Assembly: GCA_029260825.1 (NCBI GenBank)
Contig: JAJDCM010000051.1
Location: forward strand, 1-39,014
DNA: 39,014 nucleotides
Direction: 5' to 3'
Origin: Planctomycetota bacterium
Lineage (GTDB): Bacteria > Planctomycetota > JACOTG01 > JAJDCM01
The position numbers and the translations under genes are program-made. Shown one piece after another: positions 1 to 8,729 of this stretch. The stretch's first letter is position 1. Each line of letters starts with the position of its first letter. Below the pieces are notes generated by a model. The model ran no database searches. It had not been told where the DNA came from and saw only the letters and a list, made by a program, of their open reading frames with translations.

Positions 1-94
1 TTCGAATCTCGAGATGCCTCGTGATCGGTGAGTTACCCACACGAAATCGTGAAGCGCCACTTTTTTGGAGCGCCGAATGCAGCTCGAGAAGGTG

Positions 95-152
95 CCTTAT
101 CGAGGGCAGTTGGTGTCTCCTTTTGGAGAGCGCTAACTGCACCTCGATATGG
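95..152. repeat. Long imperfect hairpin downstream of the aceE-like gene
   Basis: The arms at 98-120 and 125-149 pair over about 22 bp around a TTTT loop, with only single-base bulges at 130 and 141. Two more pairs (95-96 with 151-152) lie beyond one mismatch. It sits 15 bases past the stop codon of the minus-strand enzyme gene. No U-tract follows on either strand, so it is not a standard intrinsic terminator. An imperfect copy of the right arm occurs at 63-96, so the central arm could pair with either flank. It could be an mRNA-stabilising 3' structure, a REP-like repeat or part of a regulator for a gene left of the window. Nothing else is recognisable in 1-94. Confidence 0.55.
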
Positions 153-166
153 GCCTGGATCTTCCG

Positions 167-2740
167 CTACTGCTCGAGTGATCCAAATGCGGATTTCTGC
201 CGACTCAACCGACTTTGTCGTTCATCGACGAATCGCTTGACTCCGTTGTAGATGGAGGCCGGATCCAGCTTGGCTTCCGTGATGACGTCGGGTTCCAGGC
301 CTCCGGTGCGCCAGCAATCATCGAAGTCCGACGATAGGGTGTATTCTTCCGTCAGAGGGCCAAGATTTGAGATTGGCAGAAGACGCTTGGTCATGGTTGT
401 GACGACCATGCAGTCGTAGCGCTGGTCAAGGGGCAGGATCTTCTCCTGGTACTCCCGGCTTTGCAGGTTGAACAGGTCTTCGCTGATCACGGCAACGATT
501 CGAACATTGAGTTTGTCCGCGTTCAATCGATCCATGAGTCCAACGAGGTTGTTCGTCGCGCTTGACCCCTGAACAAGAACCGTGCCTTGCTTGGGTTGTT
601 TGGGATCCCAGTCCCGAATCATATAGCAGCCTTTTGCCGCCGAATGAAGGTCGGTGTCGGCCCAGAGGCTCCGGTCAGCGACATGGAAGTCAGGGCGCGC
701 CACGTGAATCACGATGACCCCAAGATTCTTCGTCTTGACCGCCTCTTGAACCGCAGCGAAGTAGCCCGGAGCGACGTCGTTGTAGTCCCAGAAATAGAGA
801 TTGCAAACCTGGCCGCGAGGAAAGAGGGTCCAGACCTGAGGAGAAAAGATGCCGAAGTGACTTCGGGCGTCAGCCGCCGTCTCCGGCCCCGAATGGCCGG
901 CGAGGATGTTCAAGACGCCTAGCTCGAACGGGCTATCCTGATTCTGCTGGCTGTGGATTCGGGCGGGAAGATACATGAGGGGGGTAAAAGCGCCGTAGGT
1001 TCCGCTGATTCCCCAGACGCCGGCAAAATTGTCGGGGTCAGGAGAAGCGTTTTGCCCGACCAGGCCGCAGATCGTGGCGGAGTTCACGGCCTCGGTGATG
1101 GCTGCTTTCAGCCGGGTGCCGTGCGGATTGGTTTCCGGATCGTAGTGGCCAAGGAAGTTCATGTTCTCGAGGTTGATCGACCCGGAAAGGTCGGCTGCCG
1201 CCGTGAACATTCGGTTGCCGGTGACGTAGTTGAGCCACTTGCCGATTTCAGAGATTGCCTTTCGTGTTCCGCTCTTCACACCAGGCTTGTGGAATAGAGT
1301 AATGGTTTTTGTTACTGACTCTTTCGTTGTCGGATTGGTGACCGTCGCTTCGAAGGGCTCCTCCGGTAAGTTTGCCACCTGAAGGCGTTCGTCCTGGAAC
1401 GGGTTCGAGTTGACTGAAATGTTGACCGGAAGATTCGGGTTCACCTCATCGGCGATGGATACCAGTCGGTTTGCCAGCCACTCCTGGAGGCCCGGTTTTT
1501 TCTCAAGGACCGACATCACGACATCAAGGTTGGTCTTGAACTCGATGAGCCGATCTTTTTCGGTCTGAGGAACTCCGTCTCGAATGCCGACGAACTCCAC
1601 TCCGTATTTCTGCTCGAATGTGCCGGCGAGAGCTTGGAAGTATTCGCTATTCATCTTGAAGGCATAGGGGTGGCTCTTGTAGTTGACGATCTGCTCCCCG
1701 TATCCCGGGATCTGGCCGTCAGCTGCTCCTGGCCACCAACCCTTGACCGTGTTACCGATCATGATCATGGGGCGTCGGTCGGCGCCGTCCCAGTCTTCCA
1801 TGGTCTTGAACGCAGCGAACAGCTGGTCAAAGTCAGAGCCGTCGTCCACATTGAAGACGTTCCAGCCGTAGGATGCCCATTGAGTGGTGAAGTCGTAGTC
1901 TTTCTCGTACTTCTTGTCGATAACCCCGCCGATCAACGAATCGTCGATGCCTGCATTGTTGAGTGACATCAGAACCCGGAGGCGCTTTCCAACCTTCTGA
2001 GCAAGTGCCGCCGTCTTGAGTTCCTGGGCATGACCTTCCGTCAACGCAAACTCACCTTCGAGGCAAAATACCTTGAGGGATTGAGGGGCACCGATCACAT
2101 CCCAGAAGAGGGCCTTTCCTGCAGACGTCGAGAGGCCGACCCCGGAAGGGCCGCCGTTTACATCATTGGTCACATCGGTGGTTTCCGCGTGGCCGGCGAG
2201 GAAGCGAAGTCCGCGAATTTTAGCCTGAGCGAAGAGGGGGTGATCGGTGAGGCCGTTTTCTTTGAGAAGTACGTCCGCTGCGCCCTGGGAACGACGAAAT
2301 GCCAGAGCATCGATGGGGAGAATCGCTTTCTCGAAATCGAAAGCAAACCGATTGTCTCCGGTAGCCTCGTGTTGATTGATCATGGCCTGATAGAGGATCA
2401 TCCACAATGCGTAGCAAGTGGGGATGCAGTGACCGCCCGCAAGCATGAACTTATCGCCATAAGGGTGCTTGGGGTTTCGAATGTCGTAGGTCATGCCCCC
2501 GAGCTCGCTCCCACCCAGATGAAGAGCTACATTATAAGGTGTGTAGGAAAGCGGGCCGCCAAAGTGACCGGTCTGAGCGTAGTTGCCAAGAACGGTGAGA
2601 GCCATCGCCGTCAGGAAGCTAACGTCCTCCATTGCGACCTTGTCGTAGCTCGGGAGATTGACGTGGAGGTCTTGAGCCGATCGGCTCGCCTCGGTTTTTT
2701 GCATCTTCATGGTCGTACCGGCTTCGGTCGGTGTAGGCAT
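167..2740 (-). CDS. AceE/transketolase-like thiamine diphosphate enzyme
   Basis: This 857-residue protein has the size of a homodimeric 2-oxoacid dehydrogenase E1 (AceE, about 890 residues) and belongs to the transketolase superfamily. The cofactor-loop motif GDKFMLAGGH lies near residues 95-104. The ThDP/Mg-binding region runs from LEGE at 227-230 to the paired Asn at 261-262, where most relatives have GDGE. A pyrimidine-domain region with LAGHSGPETAADARSHFG follows in the C-terminal half. AceE feeds pyruvate into acetyl-CoA with E2 and E3, but no E2 or E3 gene is nearby, so the substrate and partners are not proven. The ATG at 2740 has an AGGACGG ribosome-binding site. The family call is firm; the exact reaction is inferred. 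Confidence 0.8.
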   Translation of the reverse strand: MPTPTEAGTTMKMQKTEASRSAQDLHVNLPSYDKVAMEDVSFLTAMALTVLGNYAQTGHFGGPLSYTPYNVALHLGGSELGGMTYDIRNPKHPYGDKFMLAGGHCIPTCYALWMILYQAMINQHEATGDNRFAFDFEKAILPIDALAFRRSQGAADVLLKENGLTDHPLFAQAKIRGLRFLAGHAETTDVTNDVNGGPSGVGLSTSAGKALFWDVIGAPQSLKVFCLEGEFALTEGHAQELKTAALAQKVGKRLRVLMSLNNAGIDDSLIGGVIDKKYEKDYDFTTQWASYGWNVFNVDDGSDFDQLFAAFKTMEDWDGADRRPMIMIGNTVKGWWPGAADGQIPGYGEQIVNYKSHPYAFKMNSEYFQALAGTFEQKYGVEFVGIRDGVPQTEKDRLIEFKTNLDVVMSVLEKKPGLQEWLANRLVSIADEVNPNLPVNISVNSNPFQDERLQVANLPEEPFEATVTNPTTKESVTKTITLFHKPGVKSGTRKAISEIGKWLNYVTGNRMFTAAADLSGSINLENMNFLGHYDPETNPHGTRLKAAITEAVNSATICGLVGQNASPDPDNFAGVWGISGTYGAFTPLMYLPARIHSQQNQDSPFELGVLNILAGHSGPETAADARSHFGIFSPQVWTLFPRGQVCNLYFWDYNDVAPGYFAAVQEAVKTKNLGVIVIHVARPDFHVADRSLWADTDLHSAAKGCYMIRDWDPKQPKQGTVLVQGSSATNNLVGLMDRLNADKLNVRIVAVISEDLFNLQSREYQEKILPLDQRYDCMVVTTMTKRLLPISNLGPLTEEYTLSSDFDDCWRTGGLEPDVITEAKLDPASIYNGVKRFVDERQSRLSRQKSAFGSLEQ

Positions 2741-2943
2741 TTCGATCCGTCCTGTTGGGCTAAATAGAAGTAATCATAGGGATTGGGAAGGGTGGATTTT
2801 AGTTTGGCAGAGGCCCAAAGGCAAGGCGCGTCACCGGTCGTGCGGGCATTTCCAGGTGCGTGAGCGGGGTTTTGAGGGCCATGCAGGCACGGTTCGCGTT
2901 GTCCACCTTGGGATTAGGGCGATCCTGAGCAGGATGACCCTCC

Positions 2944-3462
2944 TCAGGGGGCCGGCGTCTCCGGGGCTTCGGTCCAAAGAAGGATCCGAGATTCATTCTT
3001 CATTCGATGGTCCAGCACGACTCCAGGGCCGAATCTTTCGAGCTCCTCCACGGAGATCTTGAGATTGAGGTTGTCCCAGTCTTTGACGAGGGCCGACGTA
3101 ATTGTGCCCAGGTTGACGGTGTCATTCATCTTGAGCCGAACGAACCAGAACGGGAAATCGGTCCGGAGGAGCTTGCTTTTGCTCTTTTCCCAGACGAGGA
3201 CGGAGAGGGAGCGAATCTCCGAGGGCTGAGGCCCGAGGAGCTCTTGCCGCATCTGGACCCGCCCATCCCCGATGTGGATCAACGAGGGCCTTCCGCCGAT
3301 TCGAGACTTCGTCGCCAGGAACTTCCGATCTGCCTCGTCTTGAGTGACGGTCGTGAGGTCGCTCCAGCCTCGGAACATGAAAGCCGATGTGGTCAAGCCC
3401 AGGATCGCAATCGTTCCGAAGATGAGAAGGAAGGTCAGGATCCAGCGTTTCTTTTTTTCCAT
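2944..3462 (-). CDS. Small membrane-anchored protein, function unknown
   Basis: The 172-residue product starts with a lysine-rich stretch (MEKKKR) and one hydrophobic helix at about 8-30, followed by a soluble domain rich in charged residues. This suggests a single-pass protein facing the periplasm. I do not recognise the domain. The ATG at 3462 has a GGAG ribosome-binding site 10 bases upstream. It lies 203 bases upstream of the AceE-like gene on the same strand and diverges from the SnoaL-like lipoprotein. The opposite strand carries a longer open frame, but the signal-anchor and start context favour this strand. Confidence 0.55.
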   Translation of the reverse strand: MEKKKRWILTFLLIFGTIAILGLTTSAFMFRGWSDLTTVTQDEADRKFLATKSRIGGRPSLIHIGDGRVQMRQELLGPQPSEIRSLSVLVWEKSKSKLLRTDFPFWFVRLKMNDTVNLGTITSALVKDWDNLNLKISVEELERFGPGVVLDHRMKNESRILLWTEAPETPAP

Positions 3463-3666
3463 CGAGTGAAGCTCCGGCCGATTCTCTGTCTCGGATACGT
3501 TTTCCGGGTCGGGGAGTTTTGGTTGTTGTCAGGTTTTTCTGGGATTTTCCGGATTTTCCGCTGCGGGTTGGGGAATCGACATGTCTCTCGGGTGAGTCCG
3601 ATCGGTTAATCTATGATACTCGCCGGGTCTTTCGGAATTCGTCATCGGAGGACTGGGAGGAAAGTA

Positions 3667-3702
3667 ATGTTATTTACTCCTGTGTTTCTTGAGGAAGATT
3701 GA
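3667..3702 (+). CDS. Possible 11-residue leader peptide
   Basis: An ATG at 3667 follows a strong GGAGG-type ribosome-binding site (GGGAGGAAAG at 3655-3664) and encodes MLFTPVFLEED before a TGA. The stop is one base before the ATG of the lipoprotein gene at 3704, and the lipoprotein ribosome-binding site (GAGGAAG, 3691-3697) lies inside the leader. Such an arrangement can couple translation of the two frames. The peptide has no recognisable regulatory codons, and chance remains possible. Confidence 0.3.
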   Translation: MLFTPVFLEED

Positions 3703-3703
3703 A

Positions 3704-4171
3704 ATGATGCGCTCTCTGGCTCTTGTTGTCCTGCTGATTCTCAATGTTTTCCTTTGCGGGTGCTCTCTTTTCTCCGGCAGAGAAATCTCGATGGAGGCAT
3801 CCGCAAGGTCGGGTATTTCCCGCGCCTGGAGAGAGCATATCGATGCCGCTCTGCGCAAAGATCTGGACGGAGTTGTGGCCATGTATGCGGACGATGTCGT
3901 ATACAGCGTTTCCGGTTCTCCGCAGGTCGTGGGGCGGTCTGCTCTTCGCAGCATGGAAGAGGAAGGGATGAAGGCGGTGGAAGTTGTGTCTGCAACCCAC
4001 AAGACCGAAGAGCTACGGGTTTTTGGCGAGGATGTCTTTGAGATCGGGACAGTTGTCGGGCCGGTCCGACTGGGCGGGGCGCCAGCAAAGATCGTCACGT
4101 TTCACTACATGGCTCTCTGGCAAAAGGGGGCAGGCGGTGAGTGGCTCGTTCGTCATCTTGTGGGCAAGTAG
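3704..4171 (+). CDS. SnoaL/DUF4440-like lipoprotein
   Basis: The product (155 residues from the ATG at 3704) begins with a lipoprotein signal: a hydrophobic run followed by the lipobox LCGC, giving a lipidated Cys at about residue 20. The mature part looks like the NTF2-like SnoaL/DUF4440 fold: an N-terminal helix with W-x-x-H-I-D-A-A-L, the segment GVVAMYADDVVYSVSG, and an ending W-L-V-R-H-L-V. Members of this fold bind small ligands or act as isomerases, and the ligand here is unknown. The ATG at 3704 was preferred over an upstream TTG at 3689 because GAGGAAG lies seven bases before it. A second lipoprotein of the same type is at 29588-30082. Confidence 0.7.
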   Translation: MMRSLALVVLLILNVFLCGCSLFSGREISMEASARSGISRAWREHIDAALRKDLDGVVAMYADDVVYSVSGSPQVVGRSALRSMEEEGMKAVEVVSATHKTEELRVFGEDVFEIGTVVGPVRLGGAPAKIVTFHYMALWQKGAGGEWLVRHLVGK

Positions 4172-4248
4172 GGGTCTTTTCGGGATTCGCCATCGTTGGA
4201 TGAGACCAGTAGGATCAGGTGCGTGCAGCTACGGAACAAGACGACCCG

Positions 4249-5667
4249 ATGAAAGAAGCACCCTCGACTTCCGGATCTTCCTCGAAAGAGAGTTTTCTGT
4301 TTCGGCCAATCGACCCGCTTCCTCTCGTGTATTTTCGCATTGTTTTCGGTGCAGTCATGTTGTGGGAGGTGTGGAGATACTTCTCAAATGATTGGATCGG
4401 GAAGTACTACATCGAGCCCAGTTTTCACTTCACCTATTTTGGTTTTGGTTGGGTGCATCCATGGCCGGGATCCGGAATGTACTGGCATTTCTTGGCTCTG
4501 GCAGTTCTTGCCCTGTTCATCATGTTGGGTTTCTTTTTTCGAATCTGCGCGGTTCTTTTCTTTTTCGGTTTCTCCTATGTGTTTTTGCTTGAAGAGGCGC
4601 GCTATCTCAATCACTTCTACCTGATCGTGCTTCTCAGCTTCGTCCTGATGTGGATCCCTGCTCATTGCGCCTGTTCGCTTGATGCACGGCGGGGCGTAGG
4701 GGTGGGGCTGAAGCCGGCGAGAGGCTGGCATCTATGGCTTTTGCGCTTCCAGCTGGGCATTGCCTACTTTTACGGCGGAATCGCCAAGCTGAACGGAGAT
4801 TGGCTCAAGGGTGAGCCCATGAGGAAGTGGTTGTCGGATCGAACGGATTTCCCGATCATCGGCTCCTACTTTACCGAGGAGTGGATGGTCTTTCTTTTGG
4901 CCTATGGAGGGATTTTTCTCGACCTCCTTGCGGTTCCTCTTCTCTTGTGGCGCCGTACCAGGTGGGGTATGGTCGGGCTGCTAGTTTGCTTTCACCTGAT
5001 GAATGACAAACTGTTCACGATTGGCATTTTTCCATACCTGATGATCGCAGTGACCCCATTGTTCTTCCCACTTCCGTGGCGATGTCGATTCGGCCTCAAA
5101 GGAGTCTTCGGTTCTCGAGTGTCGGCTGGAGCGGCCTGGGAGAGCAAGAATTGTTCCCTGGAAACAGGAGCAGCTTCGGGATACCGGAAGCTGGTTCTTG
5201 GCCTTCTTGGCGTCTATGCACTCATTCAAATGGCAGTGCCTCTTCGTCATTATCTGTATCCGGGATTTGTGAACTGGACGGAGGAAGGGCACAAGTTTGC
5301 CTGGCACATGAAGCTTCGAAGTAAGAGGGGTGAGGTTGTATACGCGGTTACCGAATCGGGTAGAGACGAGGTGTGGTCCGTCTATCCCGAAGATCATCTC
5401 GTGGATTGGCAGGTGCGAAAGATGTCTATCCGGCCGGACATGATCCTGACCTTTGCTCATTATATTGCATTGCTTGAGGGTGAGGAGGAGGATCGCCCGG
5501 TGGAAGTTCGAGCCGAGGCCTGGTGTTCCCTGAATGGGCGAGATCGGGAGCTGCTCGTGAATCCAAGAATAGATCTGACCGGGAGGTCGAGGTCTTTGGC
5601 GCCAGCCGATTGGATCGTTCCTCTTACGAGTCCGCTTACGCAAGACGCGACATCGGTTCTTCCCTGA
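4249..5667 (+). CDS. HTTM-domain (gamma-carboxylase-like) membrane protein
   Basis: The 472-residue protein resembles the HTTM (horizontally transferred transmembrane) domain shared with vitamin K-dependent gamma-carboxylase. Visible marks are the entry FRPIDPLPLVYFRIVFG, the conserved segment FQLGIAYFYGGIAKLNGDW, and the later LVCFHLMNDKLFTIGIFPY. About eight hydrophobic helices cover residues 30-320, followed by a soluble C-terminal domain of some 150 residues. Bacterial members are usually of unknown reaction. Start: the ATG at 4249 is chosen, but a GTG at 4219 would add ten residues. It is followed after 28 bases by an SGNH hydrolase gene and is probably co-transcribed with it. Confidence 0.75.
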   Translation: MKEAPSTSGSSSKESFLFRPIDPLPLVYFRIVFGAVMLWEVWRYFSNDWIGKYYIEPSFHFTYFGFGWVHPWPGSGMYWHFLALAVLALFIMLGFFFRICAVLFFFGFSYVFLLEEARYLNHFYLIVLLSFVLMWIPAHCACSLDARRGVGVGLKPARGWHLWLLRFQLGIAYFYGGIAKLNGDWLKGEPMRKWLSDRTDFPIIGSYFTEEWMVFLLAYGGIFLDLLAVPLLLWRRTRWGMVGLLVCFHLMNDKLFTIGIFPYLMIAVTPLFFPLPWRCRFGLKGVFGSRVSAGAAWESKNCSLETGAASGYRKLVLGLLGVYALIQMAVPLRHYLYPGFVNWTEEGHKFAWHMKLRSKRGEVVYAVTESGRDEVWSVYPEDHLVDWQVRKMSIRPDMILTFAHYIALLEGEEEDRPVEVRAEAWCSLNGRDRELLVNPRIDLTGRSRSLAPADWIVPLTSPLTQDATSVLP

Positions 5668-5695
5668 CCGACGCGATTCTCTGGAGTTATTACTG

Positions 5696-6910
5696 ATGAC
5701 GCGCAAGAAGAGGCTTTGCTTCATCCTGCTATCGATGACGATCTCGACGGCGCTTGTTCTCTTCGCAGCGGAGGTCGCGCTGCGGATCTTGACCCCGAAG
5801 CGGGTGCAAGCGCTCGACTACGGCGATGTATTCATCGAGAACAAGATGCGATCGGGCCCTGGTCCGGGTGGATATTTGAAGCCCGACATGGATGTGCAGG
5901 TTGTAAGTGGTCTTGGCGGAACCGTTCCCTGGAAAACGAATTCGAGTGGATTTCGTAACGATCGGGAGTTCTCTCCTGTGCCCGACGAGGGAGTCGTGCG
6001 GGTTCTTTCCGTTGGGGATTCGTTCGCCGCGGGATATCGAGTGGGTCAGGAGGATACCTACTCGCGCCGTCTGGAGGTCTGGAGCAACGACGTGATCGGG
6101 CGAACGGAAGTCCTGGTTGCCCAGGCCGAATGTTTGAGACGCGCTCTTCTCTATCTGACGAAGCATGGGCAGAACTGGTCACCTGATTTCGTTCTGATGG
6201 GTTTGACTGTGGGGAACGATATTGCTCAGGCTCTCCTTTCTAATACCAGAGTTCTGGATAGTGACGCGGCCAAGAATGTGGTGAGTATGGGGCTACCCGA
6301 TGGGTGTGTGCGAACGCCAGGTTTCCTGGAGTCTTCCCTTGATTCCGGTTCGGAGTGGCTTCGTCAAACATCCATGATCTATTCGAGGCTTATGGGTGCT
6401 CCCCGTGCCATTGGGGCAAGACATACGGTGGAGAAGCAACTGCGTCTTTTTGATTCGAGCTCTGGATTCGGGACCTTCCTGCGGGAACCTCCAGAGCCGG
6501 TGGAGATCGCATACCGGCGGGCGTTCGCTCTTCTTGGCGACTTGCAGGAGTTTCTTGAGAAACGCTCGATTTCATTTGCCGTCATTCTGATTCCACAGCG
6601 GTATCAGGTTCAGCCAGGAGACTGGGATGCATGTCTTACTCGTTACAAGCTTGTGTCCGAGAAGTTTGATCTTGATCGCCCGAATCGATTGATTCTTGAG
6701 TTCTGCCGGAAGAAAAACATTGTGTGTATCGACGTGACCGAGAAGATGAGGGCCTATCATCTCGAGACCGGGGAGGATCTCTATCTTCCCTTCGGAGACA
6801 TGCATTGGAATCCGGCCGGGCATGAGCAACTGGTCAATTGTGCCAAAGCCGAACTGGAGCCTCATCTTCGGGCTGTGGCAAAGAGACGAGGGATTGAACC
6901 AGGAGGCTGA
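5696..6910 (+). CDS. SGNH/GDSL-type hydrolase, membrane anchored
   Basis: The 404-residue protein has an N-terminal membrane helix or uncleaved signal (about 7-30), then an SGNH domain. Block I is VLSVGDSFAAG with the predicted nucleophile Ser109. Block III is the GND at 173-175. The C-terminal catalytic pair is in DMHWNPAGH (Asp368 and His370). This D-x-H-W form is typical of exported SGNH proteins linked to acyl transfer or hydrolysis on surface glycans, although the substrate cannot be read here. The ATG at 5696 has GGAG 11 bases upstream. It probably forms an operon with the HTTM gene and converges tail-to-tail on rtcR with a 9-base gap. Confidence 0.75.
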   Translation: MTRKKRLCFILLSMTISTALVLFAAEVALRILTPKRVQALDYGDVFIENKMRSGPGPGGYLKPDMDVQVVSGLGGTVPWKTNSSGFRNDREFSPVPDEGVVRVLSVGDSFAAGYRVGQEDTYSRRLEVWSNDVIGRTEVLVAQAECLRRALLYLTKHGQNWSPDFVLMGLTVGNDIAQALLSNTRVLDSDAAKNVVSMGLPDGCVRTPGFLESSLDSGSEWLRQTSMIYSRLMGAPRAIGARHTVEKQLRLFDSSSGFGTFLREPPEPVEIAYRRAFALLGDLQEFLEKRSISFAVILIPQRYQVQPGDWDACLTRYKLVSEKFDLDRPNRLILEFCRKKNIVCIDVTEKMRAYHLETGEDLYLPFGDMHWNPAGHEQLVNCAKAELEPHLRAVAKRRGIEPGG

Positions 6911-6919
6911 AATAAAAGA

Positions 6920-8512
6920 TTAGCCCGTGATTCTTGCCCAATCCAGGTCGAATTTGGCCAGGTACTTTCGGAGTCGATCCGCATCATTCGACTTCTTTTT
7001 CTTCTCTCTTGATACGGAAAAGAGAGTTCTTCCGGCATCGGACAACGAGCGAGACTCATGGCAGACTCGAATCACCTCTTCGAGTTGCACTTGATCGAAT
7101 CGATCGAGGGTCAGAGCGCGTTTTCTTCCGAGGGTTCGGATCAGATTCGAATCGGCCTCTTCGGCTGCTTCGACCTGCCAGGATTCTTTGAGGCGGTCGG
7201 TCTCTTCCTTGACCGTTTCAACGTTGATGCGAGCTCCCGGGGCAAGTGTTGCCATGCGAGTCACCGCCGCGTTGAGGTCCCGAAAGTTGGCTTTCCAGAG
7301 CCCGTCCGTTGATCTTGCGAAGTCGAGAAAGAGGCTCCGAGCCTCCTTGTTGAACCGGGCATGAATGCCTGCGGTTGTTTCGAATTGATCAAGTTCGTAA
7401 TCAAGGTTCGGGGCGATGTCTTCCTTGCGATCCTTGAGCCCCGGAAGGCAAAAAGTCCAGAGGTTAATGCGAGCGAGGAGATCATCCCGAAACTCCCCCT
7501 TGGCGACCCATGATTTCAGGTTCCGGTTTGTACCGGCGATGAGCTGGAAATTGCTTTCCTCTTCCTGGTCAGAACCAACTGGCAAGAATTTCTTTTCCTC
7601 GATGGCTCGAAGAAGCATGGCTTGCTCATCCAGGCCGAGTTCGCCGATCTCGTCAAGAAAGAGGATTCCTTTGTCCGCCGAGTTGAGAAGTCCGGCCCGA
7701 TCTCTTTGAGCGCCGGTGAAGGCTCCCTTCTTGTGTCCAAAGAGAGTGGACATGGCCGCATCGCCTCGAAGTGTTGCGCAGTTAACCTCCACGAAGGGTC
7801 CCTCTACTTCCCGACGTGCTGACTTGAGTTCGTAGATGCGCCGAGCGAGGTGAGATTTTCCTGCGCCAGTTGGTCCCTCCAGCAAGATCGGGGCATCCGA
7901 GTGGATGGCGACCTTCTCGATGCGCTCGATGATCGCGTTGAAGAGAGGGCTCTTCGTTTCGATGCCTGATTTGAGGAAGGAGAGATCTTCCCGGAGTTCT
8001 CGCTGAAAGCGTGACGCGATCCGGTCATATCGGGAGAGGTCAAGATCGATGATCTGATAGTTCCCGATGACGTTCGCCGTGTGCTTGCGCCGGGGAGGAG
8101 AGGTTTGAAGGAGTTTCGCCGGAAGATGTCGGGTCTCGGCCAGGAGGAACAAGCAGATCTGGGCCACGTGGGTGCCGGTTGTGATGTGGACGAGGTACTC
8201 CTCTTCCTCCTCATTGAAGGGGTAGCTCTTGCAGAAGTCGTGAAGCGATGCGTACACGTCCTGGAAATCCCACGGGTCTTTGAAAGAGATCGGGGTAATC
8301 CGAACTTCGGTCTCGGGTGAAACGGATTGGATGTCCTGGCGAACTTGTTTCGCCGTCTTCGCAAAGCTCTCCTGGTAGAGGAGCTCGAAGCGAGAGACGA
8401 GTAAGTCCTCCTGTTGGCAGACAGAGACGCTCGGACGCCAGTGCTCCCAGCGACTTGGCCCGGCGCCTCGATCAAGGACGGGACCAACGATTCCCATGAC
8501 GACAGATTTCAT
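6920..8512 (-). CDS. rtcR: RtcR, sigma-54 activator of RNA repair
   Basis: The 530-residue protein has the full RtcR architecture. Residues 1-180 are the CARF-type Rossmann sensor found in RtcR (start MKSVVMGIVG, later HITTGTH). The AAA+ domain follows, with Walker A GPTGAGKS at 213-220, the sigma-54 contact loop GAFTGA at 263-268 and Walker B LFLDEIGE at 284-291. The C-terminal DNA-binding helices are at about 475-525. RtcR is known to sense RNA-damage-related ligands through the CARF domain and to drive rtc genes with sigma-54 RNA polymerase. It diverges from rsr, whose promoter at 8671-8686 fits sigma-54. The C-terminus KKKKSNDADRLRKYL is typical of the family's recognition end. Confidence 0.95.
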   Translation of the reverse strand: MKSVVMGIVGPVLDRGAGPSRWEHWRPSVSVCQQEDLLVSRFELLYQESFAKTAKQVRQDIQSVSPETEVRITPISFKDPWDFQDVYASLHDFCKSYPFNEEEEEYLVHITTGTHVAQICLFLLAETRHLPAKLLQTSPPRRKHTANVIGNYQIIDLDLSRYDRIASRFQRELREDLSFLKSGIETKSPLFNAIIERIEKVAIHSDAPILLEGPTGAGKSHLARRIYELKSARREVEGPFVEVNCATLRGDAAMSTLFGHKKGAFTGAQRDRAGLLNSADKGILFLDEIGELGLDEQAMLLRAIEEKKFLPVGSDQEEESNFQLIAGTNRNLKSWVAKGEFRDDLLARINLWTFCLPGLKDRKEDIAPNLDYELDQFETTAGIHARFNKEARSLFLDFARSTDGLWKANFRDLNAAVTRMATLAPGARINVETVKEETDRLKESWQVEAAEEADSNLIRTLGRKRALTLDRFDQVQLEEVIRVCHESRSLSDAGRTLFSVSREKKKKSNDADRLRKYLAKFDLDWARITG

Positions 8513-8553
8513 CGAATCATCTCAACATCCATATGGATAAGAATGTATCGAAA

Positions 8554-8559
8554 ATTATA
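8554..8559 (-). promoter_or_regulatory. Likely sigma-70 -10 element of rtcR
   Basis: On the minus strand, 8559-8554 reads TATAAT, a perfect -10 hexamer, 42 bases before the rtcR start codon. No good -35 is visible at 16-18 bases upstream. A 12-base perfect palindrome (ATCCATATGGAT, 8527-8538) lies in the predicted rtcR 5' leader and could be a control site. Low sigma-70 expression of the activator would fit the known logic of RtcR systems. Confidence 0.45.
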
Positions 8560-8576
8560 AGAAATCTGGCCGGGCG

Positions 8577-8615
8577 GTGCCATGCTGAGAAGATGTTGTC
8601 TTTGTCAGTAGGCAC
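8577..8615. promoter_or_regulatory. Candidate upstream activating dyad for RtcR
   Basis: GTGCC (8577-8581) and GGCAC (8611-8615) form the outer arms of an imperfect dyad that also has CTGA/TCAG and AAGA/TCTT inner arms. Its centre lies about 100 bases before the expected transcription start of rsr, the usual distance for a bacterial enhancer of a sigma-54 promoter. Binding by RtcR is inferred only. Confidence 0.3.
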
Positions 8616-8670
8616 GTAAGTGATTTACAGAGAACAGATTAACTTGTTTTTGAGATGCTATTTCCACCTT

Positions 8671-8686
8671 TGGCATGGTGCTCGCT
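8671..8686 (+). promoter_or_regulatory. Sigma-54 promoter of the rsr-yrl-rtcA-rtcB operon
   Basis: TGGCATG-GTGC-TCGCT matches the sigma-54 consensus TGGCACG-N4-TTGCW, with GG at -24, GC at -12 and exact spacing. Transcription would start near 8697, about 33 bases before the rsr ATG. The divergent neighbour is the sigma-54 activator RtcR, which makes the assignment strong. Confidence 0.85.
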
Positions 8687-8729
8687 TTAGCCCCTCTCGT
8701 TCGAATAGAAGCCAACTGGAGGAGCGATC

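Noticed and set aside
2030..2767. A 245-residue open frame on the plus strand
   Set aside because: It lies opposite the strongly supported AceE-like gene and has no recognisable domain.
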